The position numbers and the translations under genes are program-made. A DNA stretch of 64,000 nucleotides from Kibdelosporangium aridum. Lineage in GTDB: Bacteria; Actinomycetota; Actinomycetes; Mycobacteriales; Pseudonocardiaceae. Below the pieces are notes generated by a model that did not search any database, was not told the DNA's origin, and saw only the letters and a program-made list of their open reading frames with translations. Shown piece by piece: positions 46,974 to 56,300 of this stretch; within the stretch, counting starts at the first letter, position 1, and every line of letters begins with the position of its first letter. Where the stretch lies: positions 1,562,564 through 1,626,563 of the forward strand of contig NZ_FWXV01000001.1 of the NCBI RefSeq assembly GCF_900176515.1, in the 5' to 3' direction.

Positions 46974-47975
46974 ATGTCTACCGCGTTACGGGCAGGTGCC
47001 TTGCTCGGGGTGATCGGTGTGGCCGCCGCCGCGTTCATCTACTTCGACCAGGAACCATCCACGCCCAGCACCGAACAGCCGCAGGCCCGTCCGCAGGCCG
47101 TGAGCGAGGGCTACACGTTCGAGCGACTGGACAACCCGCCACGCACGGTCGTGCGTGAGGGGCAAGCGATAACCGCAACGATGACCGACGGCGCGAGGAC
47201 CGTCGTTCTCAACGGCCCGAGCCGGACATTCAGTGAACCCAAGGCAACCAAGGCCGAAGTCACGACCAACGCCTGGGTTCGGCTGGCGCCGCAAGCGTGG
47301 AAGCAAGGCGAAGAGCAAGCCGACTGGTTCCGGCCATGGTTGACCAAAGCGTTGAGCGACAACACACCGGACGTGCTCGCCGTGGCGATGGAGTACATCG
47401 ATGGTGCCGCCGCGCAGAAGAATGCCGAGGGCGTACGGTTCCGTGGTGACGCCGCGTTCGGGCCGGTGGCGGCGACGGGCGCGGGCCGGTTGGAACGCTC
47501 GGACTTCTACGACTACCTCGGCGTGCCGTGGTCCTTCGAGGACGGCACGCGAACCAAGCCGGACAGCGACCACTACGGTGCCGTCGATTGCTCAGGGTTC
47601 GTGCGACTGGTGTACGGCTACCGGATGGACTACCCGCTGCTTGGCACGAACACCGCCGGGCCTGGCCTGCCGCGGCGGGCGTACGCGATGGCCGAGTTCG
47701 GCCCCGGGATCACACCGATACCGAACACCGGACGGCGCGTCACCGCGTACGACTCCCTGCAGGCAGGTGACTTGGTCTTCTTCGAAGTCGAGGGCGGCGC
47801 GGACGAACTCGACCACGCGGGCATCTACCTCGGCGTCGACTCGGACGGCCGGCACCGCTTCATGTCCAGCCGCGAGCGCATCAACGGCCCGACCCTCGGC
47901 GATGTCGGTGGAACGTCCCTATTGGACGATGGCGGCATGTACTCCCGAGGCTTCCGGACCGCTCGCCGGATCTAA
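46974..47975 (+). CDS. Exported NlpC/P60 (C40) cysteine peptidase
   Basis: A 333-residue protein with an N-terminal signal anchor (about 6-24, GALLGVIGVAAAAFIYF), a Pro/Gln-rich linker, and a large N-terminal region of unknown fold. The catalytic domain (about 170-330) has Cys in YGAVDCSGFVRLVYGYR and His in ELDHAGIYLG, with an acidic third residue downstream. In B. subtilis the related PgdS is an NlpC/P60 enzyme that cleaves gamma-polyglutamate, so a polymer depolymerase or release role is a good guess here. Peptidoglycan gamma-D-Glu cleavage is the alternative. It follows capC by 18 bp with a clear SD (GGAAAGGCAGGAAG). Confidence 0.88.
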   Translation: MSTALRAGALLGVIGVAAAAFIYFDQEPSTPSTEQPQARPQAVSEGYTFERLDNPPRTVVREGQAITATMTDGARTVVLNGPSRTFSEPKATKAEVTTNAWVRLAPQAWKQGEEQADWFRPWLTKALSDNTPDVLAVAMEYIDGAAAQKNAEGVRFRGDAAFGPVAATGAGRLERSDFYDYLGVPWSFEDGTRTKPDSDHYGAVDCSGFVRLVYGYRMDYPLLGTNTAGPGLPRRAYAMAEFGPGITPIPNTGRRVTAYDSLQAGDLVFFEVEGGADELDHAGIYLGVDSDGRHRFMSSRERINGPTLGDVGGTSLLDDGGMYSRGFRTARRI

Positions 47976-47994
47976 GCCAAGTAGGCTGGGAAGA

Positions 47995-48759
47995 ATGCAG
48001 GACACGTGGGCTGTTGGCGACGCGTACGAGGCTTACGTCGGACGGTGGAGCCGTCAGGTGGCGGAGGTGTTCGTGCGTCGGCTAGGCCTGCCAACTGGGC
48101 TGCGCTGGCTGGACGTGGGTTGCGGCACGGGTGCGCTGACGACAGCCGTGCTGGCTGCGGCGGACCCGGCCGAGGTCGTCGGCGTCGATCCGTCCGAAGG
48201 GTTTCTGGCCACTGCGCGTGCACGCGTCAACGACTCACGCGCCAGCTTCGAAGTAGGCGACGCGCTAACCCTGCCCGACGGCAGGTTCGATGTCGTGGTC
48301 AGCGGGTTGGCGCTCAACTTCGTGCCGGACGCGCAGCTTGCCGTGGCCCAGTTCGCCAGAGCCGGCGACATCGTCGCCGCCTATGTCTGGGACTACGCCG
48401 AAGGCATGGAAATGATGCGCCACTTCTGGGACGCCGCCACCGCACTCGACGCGGCGGCCCCAGACGAGGGACGTCGTTTTCCGATGTGCAGACCTGAGCC
48501 GCTCCGTCGATTGTGGACCGGCGCCGGACTGCGCGACGTCACGGTCCAAGCAGTCGACGTGCCAACGGTTTTCGTCGATTTCGACGACTACTGGACGCCC
48601 TTCCTCGGCGGCCAAGGCCCGGCGCCCGCCTACGTCATGTCTCTTACTGAAGACCGACGACAGGCCCTGCGAGACCGTGTTCGCGCGAGCCTGCCGTCCA
48701 ACCCGGACGGCACCATTCCCTTGACTGCCAGGGCATGGGCCATCCGGGGGAGAACCTGA
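47995..48759 (+). CDS. Class I SAM-dependent methyltransferase
   Basis: A 254-residue methyltransferase. Motif I is LDVGCGTGALTTAVLAA, the acidic loop is GVDPSEGFL, motif II/III FEVGDALTLPDGRFDVVVSG and the post-motif helices WTGAGLRDVTVQ follow. This is the Methyltransf_11 type of small-molecule methylases. ATG 47995 follows GGGAAGA. It starts 19 bp after the NlpC/P60 gene, so it may belong to the same transcript, but its role in polymer synthesis is unclear. Its stop directly abuts the stop of the convergent DUF2252 gene. Confidence 0.9.
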   Translation: MQDTWAVGDAYEAYVGRWSRQVAEVFVRRLGLPTGLRWLDVGCGTGALTTAVLAAADPAEVVGVDPSEGFLATARARVNDSRASFEVGDALTLPDGRFDVVVSGLALNFVPDAQLAVAQFARAGDIVAAYVWDYAEGMEMMRHFWDAATALDAAAPDEGRRFPMCRPEPLRRLWTGAGLRDVTVQAVDVPTVFVDFDDYWTPFLGGQGPAPAYVMSLTEDRRQALRDRVRASLPSNPDGTIPLTARAWAIRGRT

Positions 48760-50070
48760 CTACAGACCGGGCATCTTGTCGTTGCGGAACAGGTCGACGA
48801 AGATCTGATGGTCCTGCCTGGTCCGCGCGCCGTAAGCGTGTGCGAAGTCGACCAGGTGCGCGACGAACCCGTTCTCGTCCTTGTCCACTGCGGCCACGAT
48901 GGCCTCTTCGGTGGCGAAGTCGACCAGGTCGTGGTCCGATTCGTCGTCGGCGACCGAGTGCATCCGGGCGACCGCGCGGCCGAGATCACCGATCACACCG
49001 GCTAGTTCGTCCGGTTCGTTCACATCGGACCAGTCCAAGTCGGCCGCATACGGCGACACCTCGGCGACCACCTGACCGATCCCGTTCAGTTCGGTGTAAC
49101 CGAGCCAGTGGTCGGCGTATGCCTGCAGGGCCCGCTGCGACTCCACGGTCCGGTGCCCCTGGTGCTTGAAGTACCCCTGCACGTTCGCATCGTCGATGTG
49201 CCGGGCGACCGCGGGCACCTGGGCTTGCTTCATGTAGATCACAACGTCGTTCTCCAGCGCTTCCGTGTGCCCCTCCAGCAGGAGGTTGTACGAAGGCAGC
49301 CCGGCGGACCCGATGCCGACTCCCTTGCGCAGCACCACGTCCTTGACCTGTGTGGCCACAGACTGCAGGGTGGATGCCGGATGGGGGAGGGTGTCCAGGT
49401 ACTGCTCGAACGCGCCGAGGACGGCCTGCTTGGTCGCCTCGTCGATCCGGAAAACGCCGTCACCGTCAGCGAAACGGCGTTCGTAATTGTCGAGTGTGGT
49501 CTGCTGCGCGAGCAGTTCGACCCGGGTGTTGAGCCGGGCTCGCTGCAGCACCCTGAGCAGAACGCCGTTGGCGTTGTCCAGCGTGATCGAGCCGATCGCC
49601 TCTTCGCCACCTGCGACAATGGCCCGCAACTCGGTCAGGTAAGCCGAGGCGAAGCGAGTGACCAGCTCGGTGATCACCTTGTCCGACAACGCCTTCGCGT
49701 ACCCGACCAAGGCAACGCTGGCCGCGAGCCGCTTGAGGTCCCACGAGAACGGTCCGACGTAGGCCTCGTCGAAATCGTTGACGTTGAACACGAGCCGCCC
49801 GGACCCGTTCATGTAGGTGCCGAAGTTCTCGGCATGCAAGTCGCCGTGGATCCACACCCGGCTAGTGCGCTCGTCGAGAAAATCGTTGGCAGCGAACTCA
49901 CCGGTCATGTCCGCGTAGAACAAGCAGGCGCTGCCACGGTAGAACGCGAACGGTGAGGCCGCCATCTTGCGGAACTTGCGGCGGAACGCGGCACGGTCCA
50001 AAGCGATCAGCGCAGCGAACTCAGTCGACAGGACGTCGGCTATCTGAGCCGAGCGCTCTTCTGCAGTCAT
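48760..50070 (-). CDS. DUF2252 family protein (kinase-like fold)
   Basis: A 436-residue soluble protein. FAFYRGSACLFYADM, WIHGDLHAENFGTYMNG and FNVNDFDEAYVGPFSWDLKRLA are the DUF2252 signature; HGDLHAENF and NDFDEA recall the catalytic and metal loops of aminoglycoside-phosphotransferase-like kinases. The length matches the family (about 430-450). No characterised substrate exists that I can name. It is a single gene, divergent from the small membrane protein gene at 50141 across 70 bp. Confidence 0.9.
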   Translation of the reverse strand: MTAEERSAQIADVLSTEFAALIALDRAAFRRKFRKMAASPFAFYRGSACLFYADMTGEFAANDFLDERTSRVWIHGDLHAENFGTYMNGSGRLVFNVNDFDEAYVGPFSWDLKRLAASVALVGYAKALSDKVITELVTRFASAYLTELRAIVAGGEEAIGSITLDNANGVLLRVLQRARLNTRVELLAQQTTLDNYERRFADGDGVFRIDEATKQAVLGAFEQYLDTLPHPASTLQSVATQVKDVVLRKGVGIGSAGLPSYNLLLEGHTEALENDVVIYMKQAQVPAVARHIDDANVQGYFKHQGHRTVESQRALQAYADHWLGYTELNGIGQVVAEVSPYAADLDWSDVNEPDELAGVIGDLGRAVARMHSVADDESDHDLVDFATEEAIVAAVDKDENGFVAHLVDFAHAYGARTRQDHQIFVDLFRNDKMPGL

Positions 50071-50140
50071 GGCAATAGGTTACGGCCAGCCGCGGTTGGT
50101 GATCACCCGGCCGGGCGATGCCGTGCCGGTACCGTGCCCC

Positions 50141-50650
50141 ATGACCCAAGCCGCTTCGCCCGAGCCGACCGAGGAATTCCAGCGTTTTCAACTCCAGCAG
50201 GCGATTGAGACGGTCCGGCACCAGACGAGCCTGATGGTCCAGCTCACCGGCTTCTGCACGGCACTGGACTCAGCGTTGCTCGCCTATGGCATCGTGCAAG
50301 GTAAGGCCATCTTGGTCCTGATGGCCGCGGTTGTTCCGTTGATCCTTGCCTTCGCCCAACGGGACATAGTCCGCCACGTCATTCCGTTCGCGTTCGTCGC
50401 ACTGCAGCTGGAGTCGGCGTTGCAAGGCGGGAAAACCGCCTTGATCACCACCTATGTCAGAACCCAGATGCCCAGGGTGTTCAGCCAGATGGAGCCTCAT
50501 CTGCACGAACCCATGGACAGTGACTTCGCCAGGACCATCCGGCGTGGGTTCTGGAACGCCGGGATGCGAAAAGCGATGATCGTGATCGCTGTCCTCCAGC
50601 TCGCCGGGTTCGCGCTGTGCATCACTGTCTTCCGGATGAAGCTCGTCTGA
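50141..50650 (+). CDS. Small membrane protein of unknown family
   Basis: A 169-residue protein with a helical N-terminus (about 1-40, PTEEFQRFQLQQAIETVRHQ), two adjacent TM helices (FCTALDSALLAYGIVQGK, ILVLMAAVVPLILAFA), a soluble region with MPRVFSQMEPHLHEPMDSDF, and a C-terminal TM (MIVIAVLQLAGFALCITVF). No known family is recognised. ATG 50141 is preferred over 50069 because that earlier ATG lies within the divergent gene's promoter. It converges closely on the LAL regulator gene at 50659. Confidence 0.6.
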   Translation: MTQAASPEPTEEFQRFQLQQAIETVRHQTSLMVQLTGFCTALDSALLAYGIVQGKAILVLMAAVVPLILAFAQRDIVRHVIPFAFVALQLESALQGGKTALITTYVRTQMPRVFSQMEPHLHEPMDSDFARTIRRGFWNAGMRKAMIVIAVLQLAGFALCITVFRMKLV

Positions 50651-50658
50651 CGACAGCG

Positions 50659-53238
50659 TCACCCGGCCATCGCACGGCCGAGTTCGGCACGCGAATGGAT
50701 GCCGAGCTTCCGGTACGCCCGCGCGACGTGTGACTCGACTGTCCGTGGGCTCATGAACAGTGTTGCTGCCACTTGTTTTGTGGTCATGCCGCTGACGACC
50801 AGTTCGGCGACGCGTTGCTCGGTCTCGCTCAGCTGGGCGGCGGCGCTTCGGCGGCGGCTGACCCTGGCCAGCTCGGCGCGGGCCATCGCCGCCCACAGCG
50901 GGTACTTCAGCTCCGAGAAGATCGCCTCCGCTGAGGTCAGCGTCGTCGCGGCCGCGCCTGGGCGGCGTGCCCGGCGCAGGAGGCGCCCGCGCAGCAACAG
51001 CACCCGGGCCTGATCGAATCGGCTCCACTGCGGGTTCACGTCGATGCTCGAAGAGAAGTCGCCGTGGGCGGCTGCGATGGTGGCGCGGGCACGTGCCAGC
51101 ACTGGTTCCATCCACGGCCTGGGCAACCGGGCGTGGCGCTGTTCGAATTCGGCCAGCTCCGCCGAGGCTTCCGCCAGCCGGTCAAGCTCGGCCAGCGCGC
51201 AGATTCGCTCGATCGCTGGATCATCCCGGCCGAGAGGGTCCTTGATCCCCATGGTGGCCAGGTGCCGGCGGCTGCGTCCGGTGTAGCCGACGACCGCCGC
51301 CGGGTCGGCTTCGGAGGCGGCGATGAACGCGAGCACACTCAGGTAGCCGACAGCTATCGCGAGGTCACCGTTGGCTTCGGCACGGTCGGCGCCGTCTTCC
51401 GCGATCTGTCTAGCTTCGTTGAGCTCTCCGGCGTGCGCGTCGACGAACGCGCGCAATCGGCGTGGACGGTCGGCGAACGGCTGGCCGAGTTGCATCGCGG
51501 CCGTCGTCGCGGAATCCGCGTATTCCTTTGCCGCGGAAAGGTTGCCGGCGACGAGTTCCACCTCGCCGAGCCGAGTGAGCAGATCGGCCTCGCTGGACAC
51601 GTCGGCACGCGCCAGCATCGTGGTGAACCTGTCCCTGGCACGGTCCACAGTGGAGTCGACGGCCAGGTACCACATGCCGGGCACTGGGCTGGCCGGGTCG
51701 TCGAGGCCGCAGTCAAGCAAGTCCGTCCGCGGCGGCAGGCCGAGCTGGGCCGAGGTGTGGCAGAGGTTCATCAACGCACCAGGCAGCAAGTCCGACTCGG
51801 CCAAGGCTGACACGGCTTCTTCAGCGTGCATGTGCGCCTCGGCGCGGTCGGTCTCGTAGAACACCGACAGCCGGGCGTGCAGCTGACCGGTCAGTTCCTG
51901 GTCGGCCTTGGCGTCATCCAGTGCGGACTCGAGCAGCTTCGCGGCCACAACACCGTTTTCCTGGTGCCAGGCGATCGTGCCGCGAACCATCAGCGCACGT
52001 GCCCGCAACGGCCCGGCGGCAAGGCCAGGGATCTCCTCGTCCAGCAGCTCACGGGCGGCGTTGAGATCGCCCGACGAGAACAACGCGTCAGCGAGCATCA
52101 CGACGCGCCTGCCGTTCGCGGCAGTCGCGTGACTCGGTGTCCGCGACCTCGACAGCGTCAACAACTCCGCTGCGACCATGGGCTCGGCGGCCAGGGCTGC
52201 GTACTCCAGCTTCTGGGCGACAGGCTCGTCCGGGCCGATGATGCCCAACGCGAGGTGCCGGGGATCTGACTCGACCTTGGCGAGACGGCGATGAACGGCG
52301 CGTCGCCGTGGCGCGGGTGCTTCGCCGTAGATCACGGCAGCGAACAGCGGATGGGCGAACGTCACCGTGTTGCCGTGCACCTCGATCAGTCCGGCGAGCT
52401 CACCAGCCTCAAGACCAGCGGTCACGTCGTCGTCGAGTGCCGCACGCAGACCTTCCACCGTGGGAGACGTCATCGCGGACGCGGCGAGCAGCACGTCTCC
52501 CGACTGGGGACGAGACGGCACCAACCGCACCAACGAGTCGGGCAAGGGACCGTCCGGAGTCTTGGCCATCTCCACAGCCATCATCGGGTTGCCCTGACAA
52601 ACCGCGTTCAGCCGCGTCAACACCGGTCGCGGCAGGCTCCGGCCAAGCTGGTGATGCACTACGCCGTGCAGCTGGGCCTCGGTCATGCCGGACAACCACA
52701 GCTGCTCGTCAAGACCCCATGGCGGTGCGCCCGGATGCTCGGCGCGCCGAGCGACCAGCAGAGCAACGGGCGCACCGCCCAACCTGCGGCTTGCGAAATC
52801 CAGGACGGCGGCCGTCTCCGCGTCCAGCCACTGAATGTCGTCAACGACCAGCAGAACCGGCTTTTCGGCGGCGAGTGCACGCAGCACACTGACCGTGGCG
52901 GCCGCGACCACGTGCGGATCGGCCGGTTGATCGGCGTCCACGCGGTGGATGGCGACTTCCAAGGCCCGGCGCTGCACCGCCGGGATGTCCGGCAGTTCGG
53001 TGATCAGGTCGGCCAGCCCGGCGTAGGCATAGCCAGTCTCGGTGGAGGCAGGGCTGCACTGGAGCACCGTCCAGTCACGGGCCTTCGCCTGCGCGACGGC
53101 CGCCGCCACGACCGTCGACTTGCCGATCCCGACTGTCCCTTCCAGCAAGAGACCGGCCACGCCACGGTCAAGCAATGACGTGACGCGTGCCAGCTCCGTC
53201 TCCCGGCCGATGATCACCGGCGTCCCCAGCTCGCCCAT
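50659..53238 (-). CDS. LAL-family LuxR regulator (AAA ATPase + TPR-like + LuxR HTH)
   Basis: An 859-residue large ATP-binding LuxR regulator. The N-terminal ATPase has Walker A in LEGTVGIGKSTVVAAA (about residues 30-45) and Walker B in PVLLVVDDIQWLDAETA, then a long helical TPR-like region. The C-terminal HTH (about 795-855) reads LSETEQRVAELVVSGMTTKQ and MSPRTVESHVARAYRKLG. The MalT-like layout suggests activation by an inducer and ATP. ATG 53238 was chosen because upstream codons in the same frame run into the neighbouring gene's promoter region. It is divergent from the nSTAND-WD40 gene (116 bp apart), and a regulatory link between them is possible. Confidence 0.9.
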   Translation of the reverse strand: MGELGTPVIIGRETELARVTSLLDRGVAGLLLEGTVGIGKSTVVAAAVAQAKARDWTVLQCSPASTETGYAYAGLADLITELPDIPAVQRRALEVAIHRVDADQPADPHVVAAATVSVLRALAAEKPVLLVVDDIQWLDAETAAVLDFASRRLGGAPVALLVARRAEHPGAPPWGLDEQLWLSGMTEAQLHGVVHHQLGRSLPRPVLTRLNAVCQGNPMMAVEMAKTPDGPLPDSLVRLVPSRPQSGDVLLAASAMTSPTVEGLRAALDDDVTAGLEAGELAGLIEVHGNTVTFAHPLFAAVIYGEAPAPRRRAVHRRLAKVESDPRHLALGIIGPDEPVAQKLEYAALAAEPMVAAELLTLSRSRTPSHATAANGRRVVMLADALFSSGDLNAARELLDEEIPGLAAGPLRARALMVRGTIAWHQENGVVAAKLLESALDDAKADQELTGQLHARLSVFYETDRAEAHMHAEEAVSALAESDLLPGALMNLCHTSAQLGLPPRTDLLDCGLDDPASPVPGMWYLAVDSTVDRARDRFTTMLARADVSSEADLLTRLGEVELVAGNLSAAKEYADSATTAAMQLGQPFADRPRRLRAFVDAHAGELNEARQIAEDGADRAEANGDLAIAVGYLSVLAFIAASEADPAAVVGYTGRSRRHLATMGIKDPLGRDDPAIERICALAELDRLAEASAELAEFEQRHARLPRPWMEPVLARARATIAAAHGDFSSSIDVNPQWSRFDQARVLLLRGRLLRRARRPGAAATTLTSAEAIFSELKYPLWAAMARAELARVSRRRSAAAQLSETEQRVAELVVSGMTTKQVAATLFMSPRTVESHVARAYRKLGIHSRAELGRAMAG

Positions 53239-53353
53239 AACAGCGTGTCTACGGCAGATCGGTTGTTCGGCGCCGGAGCGTAACCGCCGATCAATCAAAA
53301 TCAACCAATGCGATACTGCGTGTGACGGGAAAACGAAAGGATCAGGACGCGCT

Positions 53354-56300
53354 GTGCCACGACCAGAACGTCCGCTCGAGTCCGCGGACGAGGTTCTGCT
53401 CCGGTTCGCCGCCGACCTGCGCAACCTGCGGGACAAGGCGGGCAGCCCCACCTACCGTGAGCTGAGCAAGGTCGCGCACTACTCGCCGAGTGTCCTGTCC
53501 GAGGCAGCGAACGGCCGGACCCGGCCCAGCCTCGCGGTCACGCTGGCCTACGTGGACGCGTGCGGGGGCGACCGCGACGAGTGGGAGCAGCGGTGGCACG
53601 CCCTCGCAGACCGGCAGGCCACGACGGCGAGGGTGGACGACGAGGTCCCGCCGTACGTCGGGCTCGCCGCGTTCCAGCCCGCTGACGCCGACCGGTTCTT
53701 CGGGCGGGAGAAGCTGGTCAACGCGCTGCGGGCGCGGGTGCGCCAGCGGCGGTTCGCCGGGGTTTTCGGTGCGTCCGGCTCGGGCAAGTCGTCCCTGCTG
53801 AGAGCGGGCCTGGTCGCCGGCACGACCACGCCGAGCGTGCTGTTCACGCCGGGGCCGAACCCGATGGAGGAGTGCGCGGTCCGCCTTGCCGCGCTGACCG
53901 GTGGCACGGCGGGTTCGGTGCGTGCCGAACTGGACGCGGATCCGCACAACCTGCATCTGCTCGTCCGGCAGGCCGTCGCCAGCGAGCCGGACGGCACAGA
54001 CCTGCTCCTGGTCATCGACCAGTTCGAGGAGACCTTCACGCTCTGCACGGACCGCGAACAACGATCCCGGTTCATCGCGGCCCTGGTCCACGCGGCGAAC
54101 GCGGACACCAGCCGTACCCGCGTGGTGATCGGAGTCCGGGCAGACTTCTACGGGCACTGCGCGCAGTACCCGCAACTCGTGGAAGCCCTGGACGACGCCC
54201 AGGTCCTGGTCGGCCCGATGTCCGCCGACGAGCTGCGGGAGGCCATCACCGCACCCGCTGCCCGCGCGGGCTGCATGGTGGAAACGGCGTTGGTGTCCAA
54301 GTTGATCGCCGACACCGCCGGTGAGGGCGCGGTCCTGCCGTTGGTGTCGCACGCGTTGCTGGAGACATGGCGCAGGCGCAGCGGAGCCCGGCTCACCCTC
54401 GGCGGTTACGAGGCGGCGGGCGGAATTCACCACGCCATCGCGCGTACCGCGGAGGACGTCTACAACGGCTTGGACGAGGACCAGCGGGACACAGCTCGTC
54501 GGATCTTCCTACGACTCGTCGCGCTGGGCGAAGGCACCGAGGACACCAAGCGCCGTGTGCGCCAGCGTGAGTTGGACGCCGACAACCCGGACACGCGGGC
54601 CGTGCTGGACAGGCTGGCCGATGCCCGGTTGCTGACGCTGCACAGCGAGTCGGTCGATATCGCCCATGAGGCGTTGATCCGTTTCTGGCCGCGGCTCCGG
54701 GATTGGCTGTCCGACGACCGTGAAGGGCTGCGCATCCACCGGCAGCTCACCGAGGCGACCGACGCGTGGGAGTCGGCCGAGCACGACCCGGGCGCACTCC
54801 TTCGCGGCACGCGGTTGGCCAGCGCGAGCGACTGGGCCGCGGCGCACGGCGAGATGCTGACGAAGCGGGAACGCGACTTTCTCCAGGCCAGCCAGCAGGC
54901 GCTGGCCGTGGAGCAAGCCACGGCCCGGCGGCGTACTCGTCGGCTCCGTCAGCTCGTGGCGTTGCTGGCGGTCCTGCTCATGCTGGCGTCCGCGGCGACG
55001 GTCTACGCGATCCAATCCCAGCGCGACGCCACAGCACAACGCGACATCGCACTCGCGCGCAAGGTAGTCAATGACGCGATGGCGCTGGAGGCGACCAATC
55101 CCGCGCTGGCCAGCCAGCTCAGCCTGGCCGCGTACCAGCTCAGTGCGATCCCCGAGACCCGTGACAGGTTGCTCGCGACGACGTCGACTCCGATCGCCAG
55201 CAGGCTCGCCGGGCACACCGCCGAGGTGCTCGCGTCGGCAGCGGATGCCAACAGTCGCGTGCTGGCCACAGCGAGTTCGGACAAAACCGTGCGTTTGTGG
55301 GACATCAGCAACCCGCAGAACGTGACCGAACTCGGCACGCTGACCGGGCACACCGATGTGGTCAACGCTGTGGCCTTTGGACCGGACGGCACGCTTGCCA
55401 CAGCAGGCAACGACAAGTCGGTGCGGCTGTGGGACGTCCGCGAGCGACGCGAACTCGGTGTCCTGAATGGACATACGGGCACGATCAACGCTGTGGCCTT
55501 CGGCCCGGACGGCACGCTTGCCACCGCCAGCAACGACAGGACGATACGACTCTGGGACGTCCGGGAACACCGCCAAATCGCCTCCTTGGCCGGACATACG
55601 GGCGGCGTGCGAGCGCTGGCGGTCAGTCCCGATGGGGCAACAATAGTCAGTGGCGGCAACGACAAGACCGTTCGGCTGTGGGATGCGCGGGAACGCCGTG
55701 AGACTGCCACGTTCTCGGCTCCAGGGGCGATCAACGGTGTCGCCATCAGTCCGGACGGTTCCACAGTGGCCTCGGCCAGTAGCGACAAGTCCGCGCGGCT
55801 GTGGGGTGTCGGTGAACGCCGTGAAGTCGCGGTCCTGAACGGGCACACCGATATCGTCAACACAGTGGCGTTCAGTACCGATGGCCGCTACCTCGCCAGC
55901 GGTGGCAACGACTACACCGTGCGGCTGTGGGACGTCCCCGACCGTCGAGAAGTGACGATCCTCAATGGACATACGAACCTGGTGAGGTCGGTGTCGTTCA
56001 CGCGTGACGGCCGCAGCCTGGTCACGAGCAGCGCGGACAAGACAACGCGCGTCGAGAACCTTGCCCAGGTCGTATTCGGCAAGCATGCCGACTCGTTGCG
56101 CTCAGCGGTGTTCAGTCCCGACGGGCGCACGTTGGCGACCGCGGCCAACGACCAGACCGTGCGACTGTGGGACATCAGCGATTCCGGCAGGCCTCGCGAA
56201 CTCGCGGTGATCAAGCAGCAGACCACTGTGTGGTCGGGGCTCTTCAGTCCCGACGGGCAACTGCTGGCCACCAGCCATGACGACCAGACCGCTCGTCTCT

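Noticed and set aside
53042..53353. N-terminal extension of the nSTAND-WD40 protein
   Set aside because: These codons lie inside the divergent LAL regulator gene and its promoter region and do not resemble the HTH N-terminus of the family.
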